Shown here in pieces: positions 13,716 through 26,749 of a stretch of 64,000 bases of DNA (position 1 is its first letter; each line of letters begins with the position of its first letter). The stretch covers positions 103,247,001 to 103,311,000 of the forward strand of contig NC_133161.1 of assembly GCF_040802235.1 (NCBI RefSeq). The letters run 5' to 3'. The notes below the pieces were generated by a model that saw only the letters and a program-made list of their open reading frames with translations, did not search any database and was not told the origin of the DNA. The stretch comes from Manis javanica. Taxonomy: Eukaryota; Chordata; Mammalia; Pholidota; Manidae. A program made the position numbers and the translations under genes.

Positions 13716-14060
13716 ATATTAGTCTGCTCAGGCTGTTGTAATAAATACTATAGGCTGGTTGACTCAAACAAGAGAAATGTACTTTCCACAGTTCTGAAAG
13801 CTATTAGTCCCAGATCTAGGTTGGACAGGCTTGGGGTCAGGTGAGAGCTCTCCTCTGGCTTGTAGACAGAAACATTTGCTTTGTTGTCCTGTGGCCCAGC
13901 CTGCGCAAGTGCAGAGGGAGAGAACAAGCGCTCTGCTTGTTTCTTCTCCTAGCAGGTGAAGGCCCAAATCTTATGATGTCGTTCACTTTAATTACCATCT
14001 TAGAGGACCCATCTCCAAATACAGCCACTTGTAAAAATTTAAGGGGAGAGGGGGCACATT
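13716..14060 (-). mobile_element. MaLR-type LTR (MLT1/MST-like), antisense
   Basis: The plus strand reads as the complement of a MaLR LTR 3' half: 'gtctgctcaggctgttgtaa', 'tactataggctggttgactc' and 'tttccacagttctgaaagct', then a 'cttgtagacaga' block and 'cccatctccaaatacagcca'. AATAAA-like and splice signals are eroded. It belongs to the same superfamily as the piece at 7535 but lies in the opposite orientation. Confidence 0.75.
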
Positions 14061-14749
14061 GAGCCCAAAAAACAAATTAATTTTGTTTTTTTTTTATTAG
14101 GAGCTTTAGAGGCTTTGAAAGAATAATTTCAATTACAGTCAACATTTTCTATGTTACAGACCCTGTAACAGTCTGATTAACTCCAGGAACACTATTACCA
14201 GAAATGTGATCAAATGGCCATAAGCATTTCAGTTTACCACTTCAGTCAATTAGAGCAGACTTGAAGTACAAACCTCCAGAATACTTGGGGCCTGCAGACT
14301 ACAGGGTAACAATATCCTAGATGACTGAAGTTATTGCATGAAAATATTGTAAACTATAGAAAACTAGCCAGTAATTCAAAACTGAAAATGTAAACGTGAA
14401 AACTTTAACCCAAATAATGACTTGTTTAAATAGTCTAATTAATCAACAGTTGACCAGCTGACCTTAAAAGAAGTAAAATGAGTCTGTTGTTGGAGTGCAG
14501 GGGTTGCCGTTGAGTTTTTGCAGCAATGCAAAGAGCAAAGAACTCAGCGGGAGTCGTTATGGAGGGTGCTCAAAAGAGGCCACTTTGTTCTACATAAAGC
14601 TATACTGCTTATACCGCTATAGTGCTAATTCATGGTTACATAAGTATTGAAGATGTACATGTGTGTGGCCTTCATGGCCAGGTGTCCAGCCTTCAAGGCC
14701 CTTATCTAGCTCCTTTCCCAGGGGTACAACATGCTGTGTTTTCAGTTTT
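14061..14749. other. Unassigned, possibly with LTR-like sequence next to env
   Basis: 14484-14700 begins TGTTGTTGG. On the minus strand it could be U5/R-like sequence downstream of the env remnant. I found no polyadenylation signal or TSD to support this. Confidence 0.3.
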
Positions 14750-16560
14750 CTCAAGGCCATACATATTTGGAGTGAAGCAGTAGACAGCTGTCCTCACAGA
14801 AAAGTAGGGAATGTGGAGGAGGGGGCTTCCCTAAGTTGCACCCCTTTCTATAGGACAGCAGCCATCTGCTTCTTCCTTGCACACCAAGCAGATCTCTGCC
14901 CAGAGCCCACAGAAACAATGTAAAGAACAACAGAAAAGAAGGCCATATGCCCCAGCAACCACTATTGTTAGGAACCAGTGCCAAGTGAGACCAAGCTAAG
15001 ACCACCGAGTAGACAGGGATCTTGGGATAAGGCTTGTAGCTGAGACACTTCATCATCTGTTTCCTGGAGTGTGGCTGGCATCTGCTGTGGTGGTCTGGGA
15101 TATAAACACGGCAGTCAGCGTGCAGTAAAGCACAGGTGCCCCATTGCGTGGCTATGAGCACATCCAGCGCCATTCTATTTGTAAAATCACCTTCCACATT
15201 TGGGTGACTTCATCTAGCCATCGGGCTAGTGAGGACCTTGTTACATTCAAGGCATGAGCAACATGCTGTGCCAGAGCTTCTATCTGTATGTGTACATCTA
15301 TCATCCTGGCTCCTGGAAGAAAGATAGCTATGGGGTAAAACCACCATGCTGAGCATCTGGGATGATGCCAGTGGGAATATACAGCATCCCAATTATGTGT
15401 GGGCTGAAGAAAGGTTTGTAGTATCTGTCCTGATGAGCATGGGCAGCCCCAAGTACAATGGCCTGTCCAATTTGCAGGGAGATAGGACCAGCCATGTTCC
15501 CCACATATCCAAATGGTTTTACCCAGCAGTGGTCAGTCAGCACAATGCCCAGATAGGTGCGACCATCCCACTACCACTTAGGGATGATGCTAACATTGAC
15601 ATTGACACACAGTTCTTTGTAACCAGCCAACCATGAAATTGGATATGGAAACCTTCTGTTCAATGCACAGCAGAGCTATGGTTTGCAAAGCTACATGTAT
15701 TCTGGATATTCATCCTCCCTGCCTATTGTAGACGGTAGCCTCCCCAGGTGGAGTGTGTGCTGACTGTTGGATCAACTGCTTGATTGTGCACCATTTTGCT
15801 TCACCTTCGGCATCTCTACGATTCTATGCTCGATGGTGTTCCCGCACAGACAGGTTGGCAGGAACGATTTTCCATGGCAGTCTGGTAGTGACTTTAATGG
15901 GCAGTTCCATACACACATAGCAGTGGGAGATATTATGTACCTGGGCAGAAGTATGGGCCCATGCCATCATATTGCTGCTCTCTGTCAAGACAGAGCAGAC
16001 AAAGACAACATCATGGGCAAGTCCCGGTTATCCAGGAGGATACAGCAACCTTGTCATCTTGTGACAAAACAGTGGCTGCCGGTGCAGTTTTCCTGGTCTG
16101 TGATACCAGACCACAGTGCCTGAAGACACTGGCAGAGTATTAGGTTCAGCCTTCCACAGAAATTGTGCTGATGGCCACACTCACATGACCAAAATCCCTG
16201 CCAGTGTGGCTATTGCCCTCTCTGGTAAGGAAGCAGTCAGTTTAAAAGGCCACTTTCCTATCCATTGTGTAATGTGCAGCCCATGGGTCAGCCCCTCCCC
16301 CATACCTCATACAATGCGACCCATGTATGTCCTTCGAACACCAAGGTCCATGGCCACATCCACTCCTCTGTGCATCCAGGAGACAGTGTACATGGGGCAG
16401 GAAGGAACAATGTTTCTTCCAGCAACTGTGGCTGCAACTCATTGGGGCCTTGTTTCAAATATTTCAAGACATATGGGCAAGCCACCAACAACCTCTCTAT
16501 GGGACTTTCCCCTGCTGCATCCATCTAAATGTTTCAATTTGTCCTTAACAGCCTGTTATA
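14750..16560 (-). pseudogene. Endogenous retrovirus env remnant (SU and TM)
   Basis: A decayed gamma-type retroviral envelope gene on the minus strand, SU at the high-coordinate end and TM at the low end. In SU, a short open piece near 15935-15900 carries a CYVC motif of the CxxC type. In TM, a longer open frame (15197-14751) starts with NRMALDVL, the segment that precedes the disulfide motif in this class, and continues CALLHADCR, where the second cysteine of the CX6CC motif is replaced by R. A hydrophobic segment near 14860-14900 could be the membrane anchor. SU and TM are split by many frameshifts and stops, so no product is possible. No pol sequence was recognised upstream. Confidence 0.7.
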
Positions 16561-17837
16561 CCTTGCTATCATTTTGTTAATTTGCAAATAGCTATATAAT
16601 AATGAAGTAGAAGCACTATGTGTAGCTCATACAGTATTTACAGTATTGCTAATTAATAAAATATTAACAGATATCCATTTGTATAATCTATGGTAAACAA
16701 AATGAACTCTCAATCTTTTCAGATTTCATTATATAACTGTCCCAAAGATAACATTTGGAGAGAGCCTCATGTGAAAGAGAGAGCAGCATGTCTTTGATTT
16801 AATTCAAATTTCAGATGTATAAGAAAAGTCTGCAGAACTCTGTACATATGCAAGACTTAACTGTGTATATGATTCTTAAAATAACTTTTAATTCAAAATA
16901 GATGACACAGACTTAAATACTGTAGAAATTCTAATGTTACCTTTGAAAGATGAAGTAGGAAAGGGCTTGTTTAGAAACGCCCATGAAGGTTAAAGAAATC
17001 TAGATGCTTTGGCAGCTGCTGTGGGTGTATGAGGGTGGGGCTCCATGGTGCCCAGAGGGGAGGCGCCCATTGTGTCTGGAGTGAGTGATGTTTCCCGGAT
17101 GGTCAGAATCCTGGAACTGTTCTCATGGGACAGTGAGCTCATCCTTTATTGTCCAGAGGCTTTGTCATTGTGCCTAATTTAGTCAATATGACATTGTTGT
17201 ACCTAATCTGCCTCTGTAGTCACTGGCAGGTGTAGGGGAGCCACTCCTCTGTCTGCCTTGTCACATGACATCCCTGCTCCAGCCTCTCACACCCATTATG
17301 AAAACTCACAACAATCATTATTTATAACACATAAGAAATCATAATTAAAATATGCTTATATGTGAAGGAATTGGAAGCAACAATTTGCTCAGGGAAGTGA
17401 TATGGAAAGGGAACATACAGTAGCTGTCCCATGCAATGATGTCATTGGAAAGGTGGAGCCGCTTAGGCTGTACCTTTATTACCAGGATCTTGTGAGTGGC
17501 TGAAGGGATTTAATTTGGGCAAAAGAACTGTCCTTTGTCAATTCCAGTGGACAGCAGGAGTTTTGGTGGATCAATACTCTAATCTGTATGGACCTCATCC
17601 TGGTTCCCCACTACCTTGCATAGCGGCTAGTGCAATGGAACCCCCAATAAAAGTATTATTTTAGGAGCTGAGAGGTCTGTGGCATCTGCAGCCCAGATGC
17701 TCCCCCTCTGGCATTTAGACTTTTAAGAACAAAGCCTTCTGCAAGGTGCCACAGCCTCTGGTTCACAAATGAGGCTGGGTGTGGGCTTCAGCTCCACCAT
17801 CACTAAAGCACCATAGGCCCTTCAAAAAGAAAATTAA
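16561..17837. other. Unassigned
   Basis: No gene seen. A slightly GC-richer stretch (17000-17290) and a segment with AATAAAAG at about 17646 could be LTR remains but lack defined ends. Confidence 0.4.
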
Positions 17838-17965
17838 CTTATTTGAGCTCCAATTCTCTTACCTGAAAATGAAACTATTGCAAGCACTTGTCCCATAAAT
17901 GTTCCTAGTGGAGTAAATTGGAACATTTCTGTAAGGCACTTAACAGATGCATGGCCTAGAGAAAA
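17838..17965 (+). mobile_element. MIR-like fragment
   Basis: 'gagctccaattctcttacct' followed by 'gaaaatgaaac' and 'gtaaggcacttaacag' follow the 3' part of MIR. Short and diverged. Confidence 0.5.
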
Positions 17966-18654
17966 AGCTTAAAAAATTGCAATTATCAAATCAACCCAGG
18001 GTATGTGTTATGTGTGCCAGAGTGTTATGCTAAAGGTTCATTGCTAGAAGGTTGTACATCTAGAGTGATCAAGGGAAGACCAAGTTTGGCTAATCACTGG
18101 GAAAACTTAGTGGAAACTATGCCCAGATAATTTTGGAGAAGCATGATATAATCTATTTCTCAGTTGAAACTTTTGGGAACATACTTCAGCTTCCAGAAAT
18201 TTTCCAAGATGCAGTGAGTAGTCATCTGATTTGTGTATACTGGACTCCACATTACAGACTTTGACCTACTTCCTGGCCTCCCATTTTTCTGGCTCCCTTA
18301 CAAAGAGGTGAGTCCATATGTCTGGTTGTGACAGACTGTGACCCTAAAATGACTCTTGGGGATTCCTAGGTCTCCCTCTCATTCATGAGGAATAAAAATG
18401 GTAGAGCCACTTGATAGAAGGAGCTCATGTCCCTGAATCTGTCAATTGGAAGAGAGGGATGGGAAAGTGACCCAAGTATAATCTCACACAAATATCTTTC
18501 AGTGACCAAGAAATGTGTTGCCCACTGAACCTGCACAGTGGTTTTTATGGCAATCAGAGTTCATGAATATATATTTTTTCTTCTCTTGGAGAACTCTGAA
18601 ACCTGTTTAAAATTAAACAAATATCAATGAGAAGATGAAAGGCTAACCTTAAAA
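17966..18654. other. Unassigned
   Basis: No gene or named repeat recognised up to the L1-B target-site duplication. Confidence 0.45.
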
Positions 18655-18664
18655 GTTGATTATA

Positions 18665-19595
18665 GATTGGAGCCAAGATGGCAGCGTGAGTAGGGCAGCA
18701 GAAATCTCCTCCCAAAACCATATATATTTTTGAAAATACAACAAATACTACTATTCTTGAAAGAGAGGCCAGAAAGTACAGTACAACAGCCAGGCTACAT
18801 CTACATCTGCGAGGACCCAGCACCTCAAGAAGGGGGTAAGATACAAGCCATGGACCGGTGGGACCCAAGTGCCCCGTCCACCCCAGCTCCCTGGAGGGAG
18901 AAAAGGAGTCAGAGTGGGGAGGGAGAGGGAGCCCAGGACTGCAAAATACCCAGCCCTAGTCATCTGCACCTGGAGTACAGACAAACAGTGCATGGTGTGC
19001 TGGATATTAGAGAAACAGAACAATAAAACCTGTGAGCAGGTCCCGCAGCTGACACCCCTGGGACAAAAGAAAAGTGAGTGCTTTTTGAACGTCTTAAATG
19101 TACATGGGCTTCACAGCTGGATGAACCATCACAGCACACTCAGCCCAGCAGTCTAGAAATCCAGGAGAACTTTGGGCACCTTAACCCACTGGGCAGAAGT
19201 GCAGCTCTGAAGCCTCTCATGGAGATAAACAGCCTCATATCCATTCCCCCTCCTGGGGGGGCCTGCCACAGCAGGGGAGCCTGAGAGTGGCTGCACCCAC
19301 AGCAGCTGCCCAAAGCCTCATTTTCAGCCTCCTGGGCCAGACTCAGAGGCCCTGCTGGCATGCAGCAGCCCAGCCCAGACAGAGGAAGTGGGGAAAGGAC
19401 ATGAACATTGCCATACTCACAGTAGAGCACACCTGGCATGCCTTCCTCTCCCTGCGGGGCTATGGAAATAAAACAGGAAGCTGCTCCCCACATGCAGGTA
19501 ACTGGCACAGGCAGCAGAGAAGGGTAAGGCACAGGAAGGGACATTGTTCTCCTAACTTACACAAGTGCCAACTGCCTATGACTACCTCTATTGCC
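18665..19595 (+). promoter_or_regulatory. L1-B 5'UTR / internal promoter
   Basis: A GC-richer leader that by L1 convention carries the internal RNA polymerase II promoter. The first bases include AAGATGGC, the YY1-type site that positions L1 initiation in other mammals. Activity is inferred only. Confidence 0.6.
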
Positions 19596-20387
19596 ATGAA
19601 AAGGTAGAAGAATTTGATCCAGTCCACAATTACACAGACAACCCCAAAGAGGGAGTCTGGGGAGATAGATTTAACCCTGCAGAGAACTATGCAAGAGCTA
19701 AAGGAGGGAGAATACAGAAATAAAACAATATCTGGAAGGACTTAAAAGCAGACTGGATGAGGTGCAAGAGACTGTTAATGGAATAGAAACCAGAGAACAG
19801 GAGCACAGAGAAGCTGAGGCAGAGAGAGAGAAAAGGATCTCCAGGTATGAAAGAATATTAAGAGAACTGTGTGACCAACCCAAATGGAACAATATTCACA
19901 TTATAAGGGTACCAGAAGAAGAAGAAGAAGAGAGAAAAGGGGATAGAAATATTCTTTGAGGAAATAACTGCTGAAAACTTCCCCAAACTGGGGGAGGAAA
20001 TAGTATCTCAGACTATGGAAGCCCACAGATCTCCCAACACAAGGGACCCAAGGAGAACAACACCAAGACACATATAATTAAAATGGCAAAGATCAAGGAC
20101 AAGGACAGAGTATTAAGGGCAGCAAGAGAGAAAAAAAGGTCACCTATAAAGGAAAACCCATTAGGCTATCATCAGACTTCTCAACAGAAACCTTACAGGC
20201 CAGAAGAGAATGGCATGATATATGTAATGCAATGAAACAAAAGAGCCTTGAACCAAGAATACTGTTTCTAGCACGATTATCATTTAAATATGAAGGAGGG
20301 ATTAAACAATTCCCAGACAAGTAAAAGTTGAGGGAATTTGCCTCCCACAAAACACCACTACAGGGTATTTTAGAGGGACTGCTCTAG
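19596..20387 (+). pseudogene. L1-B ORF1, stop at codon 4
   Basis: The canonical start ATGAAAAGG is followed at once by TAG (19605), where the family has CAG (compare MKRQ in L1-D). Downstream the coiled coil (19760-19850), the RRM start around WNNIHII and the C-terminal domain to the family stop at 20385 are still recognisable. They lie in several frames, with a GAA-rich expansion at 19915-19932. ORF1p is an RNA chaperone required in cis for L1 mobility, so this copy is defective. Confidence 0.85.
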
Positions 20388-20669
20388 ATGGGAGCACTCC
20401 TAAGACTAAATAGATATGACCAGAGAAAATAAAAACACAGCAAAGAAAGCAGGCCAACCAAATACTAACTAAAGGCAAAAAATAAAATCAACTACTCACA
20501 AAAGCAGTCAAAGGAAACAGAAAAGAGTACAGAATAAAAGACCTAACATATAAAGAATGAAGGAGGAGGAATAAGAAGGGAAATATAGAATCATCAGACT
20601 GTGTTTATAATAACTAAATAAGTGAGTTAAGTTAGACAGTTAGATAGTAAAGAAGCTACCCTTGAACCT

Positions 20670-23600
20670 TTGGAAACAATTAAACTAAAGCTGGCAAAGG
20701 CAATAAGCACATATCTTACAATAATCACACTAAACATAAATGAGCTGAATGCACCAATCAAAAGACACAGAGTAATAGAATGGATAAAAAAGCAAGACCC
20801 ATCTATGTGTTGCTTAAAAGAGTCACACCTCAAATGCAAAGACATACACTGACTAAAAGTCAACGGATGGAAAAAGATATTTCATGTAAACAATAGGGAG
20901 AAAACATCAGGTGTTGCAGTACTTATATCAGAAAAAATAGACTTCAAAACAAAGAAAGTAACAAGAGATAAAGAAGGACATTACATAATGATAAAGGGGT
21001 CAGTTCAACAAGAGGATATAACCATTATAAATATATATGCACCAAACACGGAGGCACTGACATATGTGAAACAAATACTAACAGAATTAAAGGAGGAAAT
21101 TGAATGCAATGCATTCGTTTTAGGAGACTTCAACACATCACTTACTCCAAAGGACAGATCCACCATACAGAAAATAAGTAAGGACACAGAGGCACTGAAC
21201 AACACACTAGAAGACATGGACCTAATAGACATCGAAAGAACTCTACACCCAAAAGCAGCAGGATACACATTCTTTTCAAGTGCACATGGATCATTTTCCA
21301 GAATGGACCACATACTAGGCCATAAAACGAGCCTCAGTAAATTCAAAAAGATTGAAATTTTACCAACCAACTTCTCAGAGCCTCAATAAATTCAAAAAGA
21401 TTGAAATTTTACCAACCAACTTCTCAGATCACAAAGGTATAAAACTAGACATAAATTGTACAGAGAAAGCAAAAAGGCTCACAAACACATGGAGGCTTAA
21501 CAACATGCTCCTAAATAATCAATGGATCAATGACCAAATTGTAATAGAGATCAAGCAATATATGGAGACAAATGACAACAAAAGCACAAAGTCCCAACTT
21601 CTGTGGGATGCAGTGAAGGCGGTTCTAAGAGGAAAGTATATAGCAATTCAGGTTTATTTAAAGAAGGAAGAACAATCCCAAATGAATAGTCTCAAGTCAC
21701 AATTATTGAAATTGGAAAAATAAGAACAAATGAGGCCCAAAGTCAGCAGAAGGAAGAACATAATAAAGATCAGAGAAGAAATAAATAAAATTGAGAAAAA
21801 TAAAATAATAGAAAAAATGAAACCAAGAGCTGGTCCTTTAGGAAAATAAACAAAATAGATAATCCTCTAGTCAGACTTATTAAGAGAAAAAGAGAATCTA
21901 CACATATCAACAGAATCAGAAATGAGAAAGGAAAAATCACTATGGCTCCACAGAAATACAAAGAATTATTAGAGAATACTATGAGAATCTATATGCTAAC
22001 AAGCTGGAAAACCTAGGAGAAATAGACAACTTCCTAGAAAAATACAACCTTCCACCAATGACCAAGGAAGAAACAAAAAAAAATATAAACAGACAAATTA
22101 CCAGCAACGAAATTGAATTGGTAATCAAAAAACTACCCAAGAGCAAAATGCCCGGGCCAGATTGATTTACCATGAAATTTTAATAAACATACAGAGAATA
22201 CATAATACCAATTCTCCTAAAGTTTTCCAAAAAATAGAAGAGGATGGGACACTTTCAAACTCATTCTATCAGGCCAGCATTACTCTAATACCAAAACCAG
22301 GCAAAGAACCCACAAAAAAGGAAAATTACAGATGAATATCCCTGATGAACATAGATGCAAAAATACTCAACAAAATATTAGCAAACCAAATTCAAAAATG
22401 TATCAAGAGGATCATACACCATGACCAAGTGGGATTCATCTCAGGGATGCAAGGATGGTACAACATTCGAAAATCCATCAACATCATCCACCACATTAAC
22501 AAAAAGAAAGACAAAAACCACATGATCATCTCCATAGATGCTGAAAAAGCATTTTACAAAATTCAACATCCATTCATGATAAAAACTCTCAACAAAACGG
22601 GTATAGAGGGCAAGTACCTCAACATAATAAAGGCCATTTACGACATACCCAGAGCCAACATCATACTTAACAGCGAGAAGCTGAAAGCTTTTCCTCTAAG
22701 ATCGGGAACAAGACAGGGATGCCCACTCTCCCCACTGTTATTCAACATAGTACTGGAGGTCTTAGCCACAGTAATTATACAAAAGAAATACAAGGAATCC
22801 AGACTGTTAAAGAAGAAGTTAAACTGTCACTACTTGCAGATGACATGATATTGTATATAGAAAACCCTAAAGACTCTACTCCAGAACTACTAGAACTAAT
22901 ATTGGAATTCAGCAAAGTTGCAGGATACAAGATTACTATATAGAAACTGTGCTTTCCTATACACTAACAATGAACTAACAGAAAAAGAAATCATGAAAGC
23001 AATTCCATTCACAATTGCATCAAAAAGAATAAAATACCTAGAAATAAACGTAACCAAGGAAGTAAAAGACCTATACCATGAAAACTATAAGACACTCTTA
23101 AGAAAAATTAAAAAGGACACTAAAAAATGATAACTCATCCCATGCACTTGGCTAGGAAGAATTAATATCATCAAAATGGCCATCCTGCCCAAAGCAATCT
23201 ACAGATTCAATGCGATCCCTATCAAATTACCAACAGCATTCTTCAATGAACTGGAACATATAGTTCAAAAATTCATATGGAACCACCAAAGACCCCAAAT
23301 AGCCAAAGCAATCCTGAGAAGGAGGAATAAAGTGGGGTGGGGATCTCACTTTCCAACTTCAAGCTCTACTACAAAGCCACAGTAATCAAGACAATTTGGT
23401 ACTGGCACAAGAACAGAGCCACAGACCAGTGGAACAGAATAGAGTCTCCAGACATTAACCCAAACATATATGGTCAATTAATATACAATAAAGGAGCCAT
23501 GGACATACAATGGAGAAATGACAGCCTCTTCAACAGCTGGTGTTTGCAAAACTGGACAGCTACCTCTTAGAGAATGAAACTGGATGATTTTCTAACCCCA

Positions 23601-24588
23601 TACACAAAAGTAAATTTGAAATAGATCAAATACCTGAGTGCAAGTCGTGAAACCATAAAACTCTTAGAACAAAACACAGCCAAAAGTCTCTCGGACATAA
23701 ACTTGAGCAACCTCTTCATGAACATATCTCCCCGGGCAAGGGAAACAAAAGCAAAAATGAACAAGTGGGACTATATCAAGCTGAAATGCTTCTGTACAGC
23801 AATGGACACCATAAATAGAACAAAAAGGTATCCTTCAGTATGGGAGAATATATTCATAAATGAAAGATCTGATAAAGGATTGACACCCAAAATATATAAA
23901 GAGCTCATGCACCTCAACAAACAAAAAGCAAATAATCCAATTAAAAAATGGTCAGCAGAGCGGAAAAGACAGTTCTCCAAAGAAGAAATTCAGATGTCCA
24001 ACAGACACATGAAAAGATTCTCCACATCACTAGTCATAAGAGAAGTGCAAATTAAAACCACAATGTGATATCACCTCACAGCAGTAAGGATCGCCACCAT
24101 CCAAAAGACAAACGCAAATGTTGGTGAGGTTGTGGAGAAAGGGGAACCCTCCTACAATGCTTGTATGAATGTAAATTAGTTCAACCATTGTGGAAAGCAG
24201 TATGGAGGTTCCTCAAAAAGTTCAAAATAGTAATACCATTTGACCTAGGAATTCCACTCCTAGAAATTTACCCTTAGAATGCAGCAGCCCAGTCTGAAAA
24301 TGACATATGGACCCCTATGTTTATCTCAGCACTATTTATAATAGCCAAGAATGGAAGCAACCTAAGGGTCCATCAGTAGATGAATGGATAAAGAAGATGT
24401 ACATATACACAGTGGAATATTATTCAGCCATAAGAAGAAAACAGATCCTACCATTTGCAACAACATGGATGGAGCTAGAGGGTATTATGCTCAGAGAAAT
24501 AAGCCAGGCGGAGAAAGACAAGTACCAAATGATTTCACTCATCTGTGGAATAAAAGAACAAAAGAAAACTGAAGGAACAAAACAGTAG
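20670..24588 (+). pseudogene. L1-B ORF2 (endonuclease/RT), disrupted
   Basis: ORF2 of about 3.9 kb. The endonuclease shows NINELNAPIKRHR, LKESH in place of QETHF, GDFN and SRMDHILG, and after a duplication SDHKGIKL. The RT shows [18 protein letters not shown] and, in another frame, LLADDMILY, so the catalytic aspartates remain. The C-terminal region ends in ICGIKEQKKTEGTKQ and a stop at 24586-24588. The first stop follows codon 60 (20850). A 49-bp tandem duplication (21330-21427) and many frameshifts follow. Not functional as a whole. Confidence 0.9.
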
Positions 24589-24924
24589 TAGAAGCACAGA
24601 ACCCAAGAATGGACTAACAGTTACCAAAGGGAAAGGGACTGGGGAGGATGGGTGGGAAGGAAGGGATAAGGGGCGGGGGGGACAAAAAGAAAGGGGGCAT
24701 TATGATTTGTATGTATAATGTTGGGGGGTCAAGGGTAGGGCTATGCAACACAGAGAAGATGAGTAGTGATTCTACATTACTATGGTGATGGACAGTGATT
24801 GTAATGGGGTTTGTGGGGGGGACATTGTTGATGGAGGGAGTCTAGTAAACATAATCTTCCTCATTTAATTGTATATTAATGATACCAAAAAACATGTTAT
24901 CTCGTAACTTGGGAAAAAAAGAAT
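24589..24924 (+). other. L1-B 3'UTR with G-rich tract
   Basis: The stretch 24640-24700 has several runs of three or more G (ggggagg, gggtggg, aaggggcggggggg), the polypurine/G-quadruplex-capable tract typical of mammalian L1 3'UTRs. The equivalent tract occurs in L1-C (33670-33715) and, as C runs, in L1-D (53045-53100). Confidence 0.8.
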
Positions 24925-24934
24925 GTTGATTATA

Positions 24935-25224
24935 AGTGGACTTATGAATATCAATCACCTGAGTGTTATTTGAAGGTACTCAAATTCTCCTCTTATCCAT
25001 TCAGTGATTTTGAGAGAATTTAATTAACCAATGGAAAAAAGATTGTTCACATTTATTCCATAAACTAGTTTTCTATGCTTAGGTTAAAAACTTTAACTAT
25101 TTAGTTATAGTCAAGTTATATGATTTCCTCAAAGAGACAAGATCTAGAAACGAGGAAGAAAAGTAAACATGGGCTTTTTTAATAACAGGGAAACTAAAAT
25201 GGTGGTAGAAAAGAAAGTATTTCA
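24935..25224. other. Unassigned AT-rich flank
   Basis: Nothing recognised. Confidence 0.45.
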
Positions 25225-25380
25225 GACCTGGATTCCTGTCCAGGCATGCTAGTTAATTTTGTTACTTGCAATAGTGTTTCAATCTCTCAAGACCTCAATT
25301 CCAAATTGGTTGAATGTGAGTCATGATAGAATATAAACAGCTTAGCATATAATGGCTATTCAATAATATCCCTTTCTTTT
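25225..25380 (+). mobile_element. MIR-like fragment
   Basis: 'cagacctggattcctgtcca', 'caatctctcaagacctcaat' and a final 'ggctattcaataat' follow the MIR core and 3' end. Diverged. Confidence 0.5.
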
Positions 25381-26749
25381 TCTATTCTTGTCCTTTCATT
25401 GAGACAAGATTTCATAGCAAACAGGCAAATAACCAAAACTTTATGATAAGCAACATCAAAGTTATAAAAAGCTATAGAAGTAATACATGTTTGAGGACAA
25501 ATCTAACAAAATTAATCAGATGAATAATAAAGTTATAATTACAAATAGTTTTTGTGATCCTAAGACATATGATCTATTGGAGACAGAAGTATTAACAAAC
25601 TAATTACAAGTAAGTGCATGAGGAAAATGGAGAAAGCAATAAAAATAAAAGTCAGAAATTTCAATCTATAGATTTGTACTCATCTTTTTATATAAGTGAC
25701 ATTTTAAAACTGAAGATGGAAGAACATGCAGGTGGAAGCAGGATGAACCCCCCACCTGCCACACACACACACAGACACACATACAAACCTCCCCAGGGAC
25801 TAGTAAGTGCAAGGTTCCAATGAGATTGGAATGCATAAATGAACTGCTGATGTGCACAAACATGAGCAAAAATAGCCTAGGGCAGCAGAGTCTGTCCAGC
25901 CATGTCTAGGTCTCCCACATGAGACAGAGTCATGAACTTGAATCCAGACAGAGACAAACATTTTGAACTTTTGAAAGATGACTTTGGATGCAAAAAAATA
26001 AAGAAATGGAAGAGGAGATAAGAGTACAGGCAGAAAGATCATTTAACAGGAGCTTTCCAGGCTGCAATTCTGAAGAAAATGAGGAAGTCTGGGAAGAGAT
26101 ATATGCAGAGGTGCATATATTTAGAGTTATTTGAGCCATAGAACAGAAATCAAGGGCTTGATAGTTCATATATGATGTTAACATAGAGGAATGATGGAAA
26201 AGTGTGCTCTGAGCTTCTGATGTTTACTAAAAAGCTAAAAAGGATGCTAAAGGTATAAAGGACTGGGTACAGAAGGGATGATGAAATTGCAGGTGGTTCT
26301 CAAGAACAGGAATAAATTAAATTACCTGGGGAGAGTTGTCATAATAATGATTTTGGAATTGTGGCCTGAAGGACGTTTTTGAGAGTCATTCAAGACCAAA
26401 TGGGGAGACATAAAAATGTCTAATGAGTTATGGGTAAAGCTTAAGCTAGATGACAAAATTTTAAATATCATGCCAAATGATTGATTGTCTTATATCTTGA
26501 TATTAGCAGATGTGTTTTGAAAACTTTCCTATATAAATATGTGCATGGTGGGAGGGAGGGGGGCACTGTAGGGATAACAACTATTTAAAGAAACTAACTT
26601 TTCTTTCTGAGGTTGTTGTAGAAATATTCTGGACATATTTATCTTCTAAATATATTCCAGTCTTATGTCTATGATAGATATACAAAAAATACAGACAAAT
26701 TTGGACACTGTTACCTCAGCGTGGACTAGTCAGTCTGAATCCTTTAAAA
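25381..26749. other. Unassigned, with CA-rich microsatellite
   Basis: Contains an imperfect CA repeat at 25757-25787. No gene recognised. Confidence 0.5.

Larger units (their letters stand above)
18665..24924 (+). mobile_element. L1-B: full-length LINE-1 with TSD
   Basis: Complete L1 of about 6.26 kb. It has the start GGAGCCAAGATGGCAGCG, a 5'UTR of about 930 bp, ORF1 (19596-20387), a spacer, ORF2 (20670-24588), a 3'UTR with a G-rich tract and an A-rich 3' end. The flanking direct repeat is AAAAGTTGATTATA at 18651-18664, against GAATGTTGATTATA at 24921-24934 (last ten bases identical). The upstream target reads TT/AAAA, matching the L1 endonuclease site. The element is therefore an intact insertion event, although both ORFs carry disabling mutations. 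Its 5'UTR differs from L1-A and L1-C. Confidence 0.95.
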
